Part shown: positions 1 through 10,591 of the stretch, piece after piece | How positions within the stretch are numbered: the first letter of the stretch is position 1 | Layout: the number at the start of each line of letters is the position of its first letter | Assembly (NCBI GenBank): GCA_028713225.1 | Contig: JAQTOS010000004.1 | Coordinates: 89,395-153,394 of the forward strand | Direction of reading: 5' to 3' | Source: Candidatus Altimarinota bacterium | GTDB taxonomy: Bacteria > Patescibacteriota > Gracilibacteria > BD1-5 > UBA6164 | DNA: 64,000 nucleotides | Notes under the pieces: generated by a model | What the model was told of the DNA's origin: nothing | What the model saw: only the letters and a program-made list of their open reading frames with translations | Database searches by the model: none | Made by a program: the position numbers and the translations under genes

Positions 1-147
1 GAATTATTATTAAATGATAAAAATAATAAATTAACAGATAAAGAAAAAAAAGAATTATATTTAAAAAAAGATTTCCGAAAAAATATAGTTGAAGTATGAA
101 TACCATATCTAAATATTTCGAAAGATATTAATAATAAAATAATTTAA
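1..147 (+). CDS. C-terminal end of an unrecognised protein (5' truncated)
   Basis: Frame 1 is open from the window edge to TAA at 145-147 and encodes the last 48 residues of a Lys/Glu/Asn-rich protein. It contains one in-frame TGA (97-99), read as Gly. The segment is charged and has no recognisable motif, so no function can be given. It ends 22 bases before ileS on the same strand, so the two may be co-transcribed. Confidence 0.6.
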
Positions 148-169
148 TTTTAAAAAATAACCCCCACCT

Positions 170-3100
170 ATGACATACAATAAAGTAAACCCAAAACAAA
201 GCTTTCCGGAGCTGGAGAAAGAAGTGATGAAATTCTGGAAAGAGAATGATACATTTAAGAAATCTATTGAGAATAGAAATGATAGTCCTGAATATACTTT
301 TTATGATGGACCTCCTTTTGCAACTGGAACTCCGCATTATGGACATATTCTGGCTGGTACAATTAAAGATGTAATTCCTAGATACCAAACTATGACTGGA
401 CATAAAGTTCAGAGAGTTTTTGGTTGGGATTGTCATGGATTGCCTATTGAAAATATCGTAGAAAAAAAATTGAATATCTCTGGAAAATCAGATATCGAAG
501 ACAAGGTTTGAGTATTTGAATTTAATGAATCTTGTAGATCTAATGTACTGACTTATACAGAAGATTGGAAAAAAACAGTTGAGAGAATGTGAAGATGGGT
601 TGATATGGAAAACTCGTATAAAACTATGGATAAAGAATTCATGGAATCTGTTTGGTGGACTTTTAAATCTATCTATGATAAAGGGCTAATCTATGAAGGA
701 AATAGAGTTGTTCCTTATTGTCCTAGATGTACTACTCCCCTTTCAAACTTTGAAGTAAATCAAGGTTATAAAGATAAACAAGATAAAACTTTGACTGTAA
801 AATTCAAGGTTCTAAATAATGCAAATAAATACATACTAGCTTGGACGACTACTCCTTGGACTCTTAGAGCAAACCTTGGTTTGGCTGTTGGTAAAGATAT
901 TATGTACTCAGAAATTTTAGACAAAAAAACTGGTGAAACTTATGTTTTGGCTACAGATAGACTAAAATCTTATTATAAAACTGAAGAAGATTATCAAATA
1001 ATCAGAGAATATAAAGGTGCTTGTTTGGAAGGAATAAAATATGAGCCTATTTTTGACGATTTTGATTTACAATTAAATGAAATGTGAGCAAGTCTTGGAA
1101 CTACTATCAAACTTGGTAAAAATGCATATTCTGTTGTAATTGGTCATCATGTAACAACTGAATCTGGTACAGGGGTAGTTCATATCGCTCCAGCTTATTG
1201 AGAAGATGATAATATAATCTGAGAAAAATCAGAACTTTGATTCGTATCTCATATTGATGACTCTGGGAAAACTTGTAATCTACTTGAACATAATGGAGAA
1301 TTTGTTTTTGATTTCAATGATGCTGAAATTACTAGATTAAAAGATGCTGGGAAAATCGTTGCAATATCTACTATTGACCACTCATATCCTCATTGCCGGA
1401 GATGTGATACTCCTTTGATTTATAGAGCAATTCCCGCTTGGTATGTTGCTGTAGAAAAATTGAAAGAAAAAATGATAGCAAATAACCAAAAAATAAATTG
1501 GGTTCCTGGTGCTATAAAAGAATGAAGATTCGGAAAATGGCTTGAGAATGCAAGAGATTGGAATATTTCTAGAAATAGATATTGGGGATCTGCTATTCCT
1601 GTTTGGCAAAACGAGGCAAAAACTGAAGAAGTTTGCGTAGGAAGTATTGCAGAACTTTATGAATTGAACAAAGATTTTGGTCAAATTGAACAAAGATGAG
1701 ACAAATATTTCTACAAAGAAGAAAATATAGAAATTGATTTACATAAACATTTTGTTGATAAAATTTTAGTTAAAAATCCAGCTACTTGAAACACTCTAAA
1801 AAGAATTCCAGAAGTTCTAGATTGTTGGTTTGAATCAGGTTCTATGCCTTATGCAAGCAAACACTACCCTTTTGATAACGCAGAAAACTTCAAATTCCCT
1901 GCTGAATTTATCGCTGAATGATTGGACCAAACTAGATGATGGTTTTATACTTTACTTATTATTGGAACTGCACTTTTTGATAATACTCCATTTTTAAATG
2001 TTATCGTAAACTGAATAGTTTTGGCTGAAGATGGACAAAAAATGTCTAAATCAAAGAAAAATTATCCAGATCCAGAAATAATTTTTGATAAATATTGAGC
2101 TGATGCAATGAGATTTTATTTGATGAATTCTCCTGTAGTTGAAGCACAAGATTTGAGATTTTCGGAAAGCGGAGTAGAAGAAGTAGTTAAAAAAGTAATA
2201 CTTCCTTTATGGAATACTTATTATTTCTTCACAACTTATGCAAATATTGATGGTTTTACTGCTAAAGAAGGAAATATCTATTATGTTAGACATTGAGAAA
2301 CTGATAATAATAAAAATCATGTAGTTAATGGTTGAGATGATGATATTGATTTAAATAATAATTGAATAAAACAAGCTCATCACCTTGGCTCTATGTTAGC
2401 GAGTAGTCATGTAAAATTTGATTATATAGTATCATCTCCTATGGCTAGAGCTAAAAATACAGCTACAATTATTAAATCTTACCTATGATATAATATAGAA
2501 ATAATAGAAGACGAAGCTTTTAGAGAACAATCTTATTGAGAATTCAAATGAATGAGTCATACTGAAATAATAGAAAAATATAAGTGTAAAACTCCTTGAG
2601 ATATTTCAAGAGTCTATAGAAATAATTCAGTAGAACCACTAGCAAAATTCGAAAAAAGAGTAGTAGACTGATATAAAAAATTAGAAGAAAATCATGCTTG
2701 AAAAAATATATTACTTGTAAGTCATGGATGAGTTTTTAGACCTATAAATAAATATATAAGTAATCTATCTGATGATGAAGCATATTATCAAGTAGCTTGA
2801 GCTAAAAACTCTAAACTATATAAACTTCCAAATTATGAAAGAAATAATAAATTAGATAGATGGATAATTTCTGAATTAAATAAACTGACTAAAGATGTAA
2901 AAGCTGGATTTGATGAATATAAACTTGTTGATGCAACTAGACCTATTCAAGCATTTATGGAAAATTTAACTAACTGGTATATCAGAAGATCTAGAAAAAG
3001 ATTCTGGAAATCAGAAAATGATAATGATAAAATAGAAGCATATAATACTCTACATGAAGTTTTAGTTGAATTATCAAAAGTTATAGCTCCATTTATGCCT

Positions 3101-3895
3101 TTTGTATCAGAACATATTTATAAATCTCTAACAGGACATGAATCTGTTCATCTAGAAAATTATCCTTCTAGAGTTCCAGGATTCATATTTGAAAACTTAA
3201 ATAAAGAAATGGAATTAACTCAAAAGATAGTTAATCTAGGACTAGCTTTTAGAGCGAATAGAAAACTAAGAGTTAGACAACCATTATCTAGCATAACAAT
3301 CTGAGAAAAACTTGATGATTATTACGCAGAAATTATCAAAGAAGAATTAAATGTAAAAGAAGTAATTGTTCTTACTGATTCTTCAAAAATCGCAAGAAAA
3401 ATAGCTAAACCAAATGCTAAACTTCTAGGACCAAAATATGGTAAAGATGTTCAAACTATAATTATGCAAGCTAAATCTGGTAATTTCGAAGAACTAGAAA
3501 ATTGAGATATAAAAGTTTGAGAATTTTTAGTACTAGAATGAGAATATGAAGTTGCTTATGAAAAAGCTGATGATAGTTTGGATATAGAAGCTTGATTTGG
3601 AATGGCTATAGCAATGGATTCTGTAGTTACTGAAGAACTTAAACTTGAATGATTTGCTCGTGATATAGTTAGACAAGTTCAAGAAGCTAGAAAAGAAGCT
3701 GGATTTGAAGTTAGTGATAGAATAGAAATTTCTATAACAAGTACTGATTCAGTTTTAGCTCAAGTAATTGCTCGTTTTTCTGAAAATATAGAAACTGAAA
3801 CTTTATCAAAAATAGTTTCAAATATTGAAAAAGCTGATTTAGTTAAGGAAATAGACTTAGAAGAATTAAAATTTGGATTGAAATTGAAGAAATAG
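170..3895 (+). CDS. ileS: Isoleucyl-tRNA synthetase with an inserted histidine-phosphatase domain
   Basis: The 1241-residue product charges tRNA-Ile in the cytoplasm. Seen: the HIGH-type motif HYGH at residues 56-59, the DCHGLP block, the editing-domain WTTTPW block, KMSKS at 624-628, and an anticodon-binding C-terminus (LDRWI onward). It is a long, eukaryote-like (type 2) IleRS, but about 180 residues longer than usual. The extra length lies between the catalytic core and the anticodon domain, about residues 702-885. There a complete histidine-phosphatase domain is embedded in frame: RHGET (His708), SPMARA, an EQSYGEF block and SHGG (His852). Many TGA codons are read as Gly, including the Gly of RHGET. 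The ATG at 170 begins a normal IleRS N-terminus. The insertion is unusual and its function is unknown. Confidence 0.95.
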
Positions 3896-3900
3896 TAAAA

Positions 3901-3933
3901 AGAGCCTAAAGCTTAATAGCTTTGGCTCTTTTT
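3901..3933 (+). terminator. Rho-independent terminator after ileS
   Basis: A hairpin with arms AGAGCC/GGCTCT and AAAGCT/AGCTTT is followed by a T-run, 6 bases after the ileS stop. It overlaps the last codons of the convergent minus-strand gene. Confidence 0.8.
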
Positions 3934-4461
3934 GATTTCATAGCTTACTTTTCCATATGGTTTAAATAACCCATAGAAAAAATCTTGCAATGATGAATTG
4001 ATTGAATATTCCTTAGAATTAATCCACTCCAATTCTTTATAGGAATCTAAAGTCCTAGGGTACAAATAAACTTCAAATTCTTGTTTCTGCCCAACCCCCA
4101 TATTGTACACAACTTTAAATGATATTTGTTTACGAAATTCCATTTTATGTGTGGATAAGATGAAGTTTGATTCGATTAGCTCTCCCCCACGATTATCATA
4201 GGCACTAACACCACTGTTAATAATAGTGGTGAACATAAAAATAGTTGATATACCCAAAAATGTTATAAAATTTGATGAATCCACCAAACTATTAACAACG
4301 GCTATTATTACAACTAAAGAAACCAAAAATTTAACTCCTAGAGGAGCAAGCAAGAAATTTTGCAACAGATTATTGTCAATTATCATCATTGATAAGACTG
4401 ATAAAAGCAAAATAACTCTCCAAGAATATGGTCTATACGAACCGAATTCATAAACTTTCAT
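3913..4461 (-). CDS. Small membrane protein, no UGA glycines
   Basis: The 182-residue product has about three hydrophobic segments in the first 90 residues (about 17-35, 42-60 and 68-85), followed by a soluble C-terminal half. I do not recognise the family. All ten glycines use GGN codons, whereas neighbouring genes put many glycines on TGA. The ATG at 4461 is preceded by AAAGGG, a possible Shine-Dalgarno sequence that most genes here lack. It is convergent with ileS and divergent from the gene at 4653, with which it appears to share a palindromic promoter region. The codon pattern suggests acquisition from a standard-code genome, or simply a gene whose glycines have not drifted to UGA. Confidence 0.7.
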   Translation of the reverse strand: MKVYEFGSYRPYSWRVILLLSVLSMMIIDNNLLQNFLLAPLGVKFLVSLVVIIAVVNSLVDSSNFITFLGISTIFMFTTIINSGVSAYDNRGGELIESNFILSTHKMEFRKQISFKVVYNMGVGQKQEFEVYLYPRTLDSYKELEWINSKEYSINSSLQDFFYGLFKPYGKVSYEIKKSQSY

Positions 4462-4522
4462 TTTAAACCCTTTCCGAATCTATTTTTATTTTTATCTAGA
4501 TTTTCATCTAAACTTAAAAAGT

Positions 4523-4585
4523 ATTTTATGCGATTTTTAATAAAGTCAAGTTTATTATTGACTTTATTTATTTTTTAATTATAAA
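4523..4585. promoter_or_regulatory. Divergent promoters over an 11-bp inverted repeat
   Basis: The arms AATAAAGTCAA (4539-4549) and TTGACTTTATT (4558-4568) form a perfect inverted repeat with an 8-base spacer. On the plus strand TTGACT (4558-4563) and TATAAA (4580-4585) are 16 bases apart and point to the gene at 4653. On the minus strand the mirror TTGACT and a TAAAAT (4523-4528) are 15 bases apart and point to the gene ending at 3913. A regulator binding the repeat would cover both -35 boxes. Confidence 0.5.
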
Positions 4586-4652
4586 ACTATCTTAATTTTA
4601 AAATACAAAATAAAAAATGGGTGAATTTACAAGAATTCCTTTGAGGAGGAAT

Positions 4653-5189
4653 ATGGAAATAAGAATGAGATCTATAGCTCAACTAGTAGCAAGTGAAGTA
4701 AGTTATGATGATATATGAATACAAATTATATGAACAAAAGCTGAGATTTCCGAAGCTCTTCATATAATTACTCCTTGAGATGATAGTAATATAAACATAA
4801 AAAGAAAATATACAGATGGAAAATTGGTAATTATTGAAATATATGACCCTATTTGTGAAGAAATAAGAAATAAATTACTTGAAATATGTCCTGATATATT
4901 AATAGTTAATAATGATGAATTAGAATTAGAATTAGAAGAAGAAATTAAAAAAACTAGATGACATATTATTTGAGCTGGATGAATTGCTATGAATATAATA
5001 CGAGTTCTAGAAAAACACATTAAAGAAACTACTTTTATATTAGAAGCTTGATATTCTGATGACTTGCCTTTTTTATGAAAAAAAGAGAAAAAAAGAATTG
5101 AATCTAAAAGAGAAATTTTTAAAAATCCAAATTCAAATATATTAAAAAACTCTAGAAAAAAGCAAATATCTAAAAGATTTTTTAGATAA
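4653..5189 (+). CDS. Hypothetical protein, 178 aa
   Basis: I do not recognise this soluble protein. It has a stretch of alternating Glu and Leu in the middle, a Gly-rich GHIIGAGG segment after it (three of these glycines are TGA), and a Lys/Arg-rich tail. The ATG at 4653 is chosen because an exceptionally good Shine-Dalgarno sequence, GAGGAGGA, lies just upstream; most genes here have none. A promoter (4558/4580) lies upstream and a strong terminator downstream, so it is probably monocistronic. Eight TGA codons mark it as a recoded host gene. Confidence 0.7.
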
Positions 5190-5220
5190 AACTAGTAAAT
5201 CCTAAATCGTCAAGAAAAAA

Positions 5221-5254
5221 CTTGAAAAATTACTTAATTTTTCAAGTTTTTTTT
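5221..5254 (+). terminator. Rho-independent terminator
   Basis: Arms CTTGAAAAAT and ATTTTTCAAG, then eight T, 31 bases after the stop at 5189. Confidence 0.85.
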
Positions 5255-5295
5255 GTATTATAAAGCAAAGAAAAAATATTTATAAAAAATGAGAA

Positions 5296-6765
5296 ATGAA
5301 TAAAAAAATAATAATAATTATAGCAATAATTACAACAATAATAATATCGTGAATTCTAGCATTTATATTCAAAGATAATCTTTTTTGACAAAATTCTAAA
5401 GATAGAAATTTATCTGATGATATAAATAATTTAATAAATTCATCTAGCGAAGCAAGTGGATGAGAAGAATCAGCTTGATCTAGCATAGATGTACTTAGAA
5501 AAAGATATACTATACAATGAGTAGTCCTTAAATGAGATTATTATCTAAATAATAATCAACCTCTTTTTGCTTTAACAAAATACTTACAAGCATTAAAATC
5601 ATCTCCAAATGATGAAAAAGTAAAATTAAAAATAGCTGATACTTATTTTGAATTAAAAAAATGGTCAAAAGCATGGGAATTCTATAAAAATTTAACAAAT
5701 AATCCAAAAGCTTCTAGCCAAAAAATAATTTTATCTAGCATTTATAGCTTACAATTAGTAAATTCAGGAACTACTAATGATATTATAAAATCTATAAATT
5801 CTATAAATATAGATAAAGAACAAAAATTTTACTATATAAATTCTATAAATTGTTCTATTGATTTTCATAAATGTAAACGAGCTTTTGAAGATTATATAGC
5901 TAAAAATGAAGTAAAAACAAAGGAAATGACTTCAATTAAAAGAGCTCTTGATAACTATAAAAATTTCGCAACTGAAAAAGTTTATTACAAAGATTCTCTA
6001 CTAGCTTGATCATTTTATGAAATGAAACTTTATCCAATAAGTATAAAAATATCTAAGGAAATACTTAGTACTATGCCAAATTATAGACCAATTCAATTAA
6101 TACTTTGAAAAAGTTATTTTGAACTTGGTGATAATTATAGTGCAAAAAAACAATTAGAAGATTACTATACTCTGAATCCAAATGATGCAAAAGTATCTTA
6201 TCTTCTTGGTATAATAAACTTCAACTTGCAAGATTATGCAGGAAGTAATATGTATTATAATAATGCTATTAAAAACTTATATAAACCAAAAATAGATTTA
6301 GAAAGAAGACTTGCTTATAACTATTTTCTTCTTAAAGAAGATAAAAAAATGCTTAGCATATTCTATTCTCTACTAAAAGAAAAAGATGTAGAAATGACTG
6401 ATTATTCTCTTGGAATTTATAATGCAATAATGCTTTGAGAAAATACACTTGCTCAAATTTGGATAAAAAAAGCTATGGAAAAATATCCAAAAGAAGAAAT
6501 TTTCTACTGATATAGTTGATGGATTTATAGAGAAGCTTGAGATTTGGTGAATGCTAGAATTGAATTAGAAAAATGATTAAAAATAAATTCTAGAAATCCT
6601 ATGATAACTCTAAATATGGCTTATCTATTAGAAAGAGAATGAAAATATCCTATGGCTCTTATTTATGCAAAGAAAACAATCTTAGCTAATGAAGGTTGAG
6701 AATTTGGAACTCTAGCCCAAAAAGAAACTGAAAATCTGAATAAATTAATAAGTGCAAATAAATAA
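5296..6765 (+). CDS. Membrane-anchored TPR-repeat protein
   Basis: The 489-residue product starts with a very hydrophobic Ile-rich segment (about residues 3-26), probably an uncleaved membrane anchor. A Ser/Asn-rich linker follows. From about residue 75 to the end it is helical, with repeating Tyr/Leu/Ala spacing typical of tetratricopeptide repeats; the clearest units are KLKIADTYFELKKWSKAWEF, SYLLGIINFNLQDYAGS and the C-terminal MAYLLEREGKYPMALIYA. TPR proteins act as scaffolds, so this one probably holds partners at the outer face of the membrane. The partner is unknown. TGA is used for several glycines. The ATG at 5289 is in another frame and stops at once, so 5296 is used. Confidence 0.75.
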
Positions 6766-6826
6766 AAAATTTGGAAATAACAAATATTTAATTAAAATAA
6801 ATAACTTATAATTTAATTATAAAAAA

Positions 6827-7459
6827 ATGAGCACAAAATGAGAGGATTTACATCATGCAGAAATAAATAATAATGCTTCTTATATAAAGGAACAAACCTT
6901 AGTAAGTGAGAATGATAGACTTGTTAAAAAAATAACAAGTAGGTTATGAATTTCAAAACAAGTTACATATGAATTAGTCTTGAATAAAACAATAATTTCA
7001 AAATCAGATTTGAAAAAAGAATTATTAGAACTCAATCTTCATGCTAAAGATAAAGAAAAAATAAATTCTCTTATAGCAAATAAATCTGAATTAAAAGAAA
7101 TTTTTGAAGAATTAAATAGTTTAAAATTTCTAGAAAAAGAAAACCAACAACAAGATACTAAAATGAGAATTGCTGATTTAAGAGATTGAATACAGCTTGA
7201 AAAATCAGATAAATATGAAATAGCCTCTAATTCTTATGCTGTTGCCGATAAATTATTTTCTCCTGAACTTTTAAATAAAATAGAAAATCCAGAACATATA
7301 TGACATCATCTAGCTTGAGCTGCTATATGAAGTATAGACTTAACTTATACAGCACGATTATTATGAAAAGACTTAATAATGTGAATAGTAAAAACTCCTG
7401 TAGATATATATAAAATTGCTAGATGAAAAGCAGAAATAGATTCTTTTAAAAATGTATAA
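6827..7459 (+). CDS. Hypothetical protein, 210 aa
   Basis: Not recognised. The N-terminal two thirds are charged and probably helical or coiled-coil (Lys/Glu/Leu/Asn-rich). The C-terminal third is more ordered and holds a Gly/Ala-rich stretch (HHLAGAAIGS) and LGKDLIMGIVKTPVDIYKIA, which could be an amphipathic or membrane-associated segment. Seven glycines are TGA, so this is a resident recoded gene. It starts at an ATG in a poly-A leader with no Shine-Dalgarno sequence and lies between the TPR gene and a single-pass membrane protein on the same strand. Confidence 0.6.
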
Positions 7460-7534
7460 TAAAATTTTTGACTTCATATAATATATATGATTTAATAGCA
7501 TTAGAAAAATAAATTTTAATGCTATTTTTAAATT

Positions 7535-7870
7535 ATGAACTTGAAAACAAAAATAAAAAATAAAGCTGAACTTTGGGCTTATAAATATTCACACTTTTTT
7601 GATACTAAACTTGATAATTCTACTATAACAGTTTGAATAATAGGTCTTTTTATATTCTCTGTTTGAATATCTTTTGGTCAATGAAATGGACTTAATTCAA
7701 ATCCAAATTTAAAAGCAAATTTATTTGAAACTATGAAACAAAAGGAAGAGAAAATAACACTTAGCTCTCAGATAATAGCAAATAAAGAATGAACACTAGT
7801 TATTTGATGAAAAACTTACAGAGTCAATCTAGAAGAAGTTTGAAAAGAAACTAACTATTGCCGATACTAA
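7535..7870 (+). CDS. Single-pass membrane protein, 111 aa
   Basis: One transmembrane segment at about residues 33-52 (ITVGIIGLFIFSVGISFG) follows a short basic and aromatic N-terminus. The rest is a small soluble domain ending in NYCRY. I do not recognise it. Several glycines are TGA. A bidirectional terminator follows directly, closing this plus-strand run against the convergent glycosyltransferase gene. Confidence 0.65.
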
Positions 7871-7875
7871 AAAAA

Positions 7876-7900
7876 TGCCAGAAATTCTGGCATTTTTTTA
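7876..7900. terminator. Bidirectional terminator between convergent genes
   Basis: Arms TGCCAGAA and TTCTGGCA are flanked by an A-run and a T-run, so the hairpin can end transcription from both sides. It touches the stop codon of the minus-strand gene at 7898. Confidence 0.85.
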
Positions 7901-8989
7901 GTTATTTACTATCTTGTTTATTTCCCTATCAAAAACTTGCAAAGAAAAATCACGTGCTCTAGCCTCACAATTTCATCTCATTTCCAAAGCTTTATCTGCG
8001 TTTAGAATTCTAACAGCACTAACTATATCTTCTACTTTTGCCTCAGCATCTATTAAAATACCTGTTTTACCATCAATTATTGATTCTTTAAGTCAACCAT
8101 CGTTTACTCAAATCACAGGTTTCCCTGCCGCCATACTTTCAACTGGACTCATCCCAAAATCTTCATCAATTGGTATATAGATTGTAGCTATTGCATTCCC
8201 TACATAATCAGTAAATCCAACATTTCCAGGTAATGTTTTAAATTCAATATTTTCTCGTCACTTTGCTAAATCAAAAATCTTTTGTCTTTGAGGATCATTT
8301 TCTCCATAAATAACAACAAGTTTTTTCTCAGGCATAAGCTTAAATGCTTCAACTATCTTGTCTACTCTCTTAGCATCACTAAGACGAGCAAAACTTAAAT
8401 AATAATCATTTTGTCCTAGAAATTTAAATTTTTCTAAATCAACTGGTGGATAAAGAACTGTTGACTCAATTCATAAGAATTTTTTTATTCTCTTTTGAGT
8501 ATTTATTGAATTTGTCAGAACCAAATCCATACTTTTAACATCTCTTTCATACATTATTTTGAAAACAAAACAAAATATTTTAAAAGCTGGTTTTAGTAAA
8601 AGTGGAACTTTTTTCAAATATAATTCATGTAAATCATAAATATATCTTGGCGGAGTATGACAATAATAGATTTTTTTAGCATCACTTCTACAATTTCTTT
8701 GAGCTGAAATACAATCTCAAGAAAAAATTATATTATCATATTCTTTCAAAAAACTAGTATTAAACAAAAATGCCCATTTCAGTTTCAAATGTCTAAATCA
8801 TTTTTTGAAAATTTCACTTGATACAGAAATCATTTTTCATTCAAATCATTCTTTTCTCAAATCAAAACTCCCACTTGAAAAAAAACCTGAAGCAATATCA
8901 GCTTTAAGCGCTTTTCACATCATCATTATAAGTCTTTCTCATCCTCCTTTATAAAGGAAAGTATCATGCAGTATTATTGTTTTTTTCAT
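7898..8989 (-). CDS. Glycosyltransferase family 4 (WbaZ-like)
   Basis: The 363-residue product is a GT-B fold glycosyltransferase of family 4, likely moving a nucleotide-sugar residue to a surface glycan on the cytoplasmic face. Seen: the N-terminal donor-loop region YKGGGERL (one Gly is TGA), the linker LYPPVDLEKF that starts the C-terminal domain, a KLVVIYGENDPQ strand, and the retaining-GT4 signature EDFGMSPVESMAAGKPVI with the E-x7-E arrangement. The length is normal for GT4. It is the last gene of a minus-strand cluster, 5 bases after the stop of the gene at 8995. The sugar and acceptor cannot be told from sequence. Confidence 0.85.
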
Positions 8990-8994
8990 ATGTT

Positions 8995-9357
8995 TTATCA
9001 TTTAATATCTAAAATATGTGTACTTGTAATACTTGTTTTTTCTAAAGTATTTGCTTCAGTATTTTCTAATTCTTTTATTTCTCTTCTAATAACTGAATTT
9101 ATACGAGAAATAATATAATCTAGATACGCATAAACTTCATATTCTGCTCTGTTTGTAACAATTGATATTTCAGAAATTGAAAGTCATTCTAAATATTTCA
9201 ATTGAGTTATAATCTGAATTTCATGGTTTTCTATTTCTAAAACTTTTTCAATACGTTTTTCTATTTCTAATCTAGTCAATTTTTCTCATGAAATAGATGT
9301 TTTTAAATTATTAAAACTAGTTTCTAGTTTTTTCTCAAATTGTTCTTTTGTAGACAT
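8995..9357 (-). CDS. Hypothetical helical protein, 120 aa
   Basis: The protein is almost entirely predicted helical and charged. The stretch LEGLSISEISIVTNRAEYEVYAYL (about residues 55-79) resembles the helix-turn-helix of sigma factor region 4, but it is too weak to assign. It may be a coiled-coil or small DNA-binding protein. It sits 11 bases downstream of the PrsW-like gene and 5 bases upstream of the GT4 gene, probably in one operon. Three glycines are TGA. Confidence 0.55.
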
Positions 9358-9368
9358 AATTGTAAAAA

Positions 9369-10370
9369 TTAATTATTTTCATTCAATTCTTTATAAAAAA
9401 CTCAAGTTATGTATAAATAAGCTCAGATTAAATACAAAAATATAAAAAATGTAAATCAAAAAGTTAAAGCTATATCAAATATCATATGTAGTATTATAGC
9501 AACTAAAAGTCCTGAGAAAAATACTTTTATATAGGGAAATCTGATATCCAAATTTCTATATTTTATCAAAGCTTGAGAAAAATAATATGCTACGATAAAA
9601 CTACATAAAACATGTAAAATAACTGAGAAAATTGAACGGAAAAAATAAGTAGTTACTAGCTGACCATTAAGTCATACATTATCAAAAATGTTTTTAAAAT
9701 ACAATATATTTTCAGCCAAAGAAAATCATAAAGCTACAAATACTGCATATAAAACTCAAGTTCTAACTGTTTTTATATACAAAAAACTACTAGAAAAAAA
9801 TCACAAATATTTACTAAGTTCTTCTATTATTCAAACCAAAATATAGTAAAAAATAATTAATTTTAGAGAAGAAAACGCTATATCTCAAAAATTTACTCAC
9901 AAATCGCGGGTATTAGAAAAAAATGGAATTTGAGAAAATACTAAATTTAAAACATATATCACAGCTGATGATAAAGCTAAAAAAGAAGCTATATAAAACA
10001 AATTTTTGAGATATAAAATAAACAAATTTTTAAAAGAAATCTGTTTATAAAATGATACTAGTCCAGCAAATAGTGACAAAACAAGTAAAAATGAAAAAAA
10101 TGAAAAAATTGAAGCAAAAAAGAAAAAACTAGATGAAAAAGTAGATATATTATGAAGTGCTGAAAATACATTTAGAAAAGGAAGAGATAGAGAATTTATA
10201 AGATCTGAAAAGTATAAAATAGGAACTACTGATATTATTCCAGCTCAAAGTCAAAATACAAATCTAGTTCTAGATAATGCTGAATTATCAAAATATGAAA
10301 AAACATAAGCCCATAAAAGTATGGGCAAAAATGATATTACAATGATAAGAAATGTATAGATAATATCCAT
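9369..10370 (-). CDS. PrsW-family intramembrane metalloprotease
   Basis: The 333-residue product has about eight or nine hydrophobic segments. It carries the PrsW family motifs in order: EELSK (Glu183-Glu184), the SLAEN motif (about 217-221), a conserved His in LHVLCSF, and HMIFD near the C-terminus. In Bacillus, PrsW cleaves the anti-sigma factor RsiW. Here the substrate is unknown, and no sigma/anti-sigma pair is recognisable nearby apart from the weak HTH-like protein immediately downstream (8995). Glycines are mostly TGA. It lies between a small membrane protein and that HTH-like protein in a tight minus-strand run. Confidence 0.8.
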
Positions 10371-10373
10371 AAA

Positions 10374-10574
10374 TTATTTTTTATATATTACATATTTTCA
10401 GAATTTAACAAATTCCTCCCCAGAATTATTTTTTCATTTTCCAAATTGCATAGTAACAAGAAACATATTTACTCATACAAAAATAAAGAAAAATCCTATT
10501 AAATAAGCTAAGAATTGAGGATAAATTATTACCATCAGACCAAATGCCATTAAAAAAATTGATAGAAATTTCAT
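10374..10574 (-). CDS. Small membrane protein, 66 aa
   Basis: Two adjacent hydrophobic segments (about residues 4-20 and 22-42) form a likely helical hairpin, followed by a basic tail. No family is recognised. It starts 17 bases after the murA stop and ends 3 bases before the PrsW-like start, so it is probably co-transcribed with both. Three glycines are TGA. The Shine-Dalgarno-like GGGGAGGA in the tail is coding. Confidence 0.6.
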
Positions 10575-10591
10575 ATAAAAATAGTTAAAAA

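Noticed and set aside
128..436. Minus-strand frame opposite ileS
   Set aside because: It is antisense to the conserved IleRS N-terminus and has no motif.
4226..4453. Plus-strand frame of 75 codons
   Set aside because: Antisense to the membrane protein 3913-4461, which has coherent hydrophobic segments and a ribosome-binding site.
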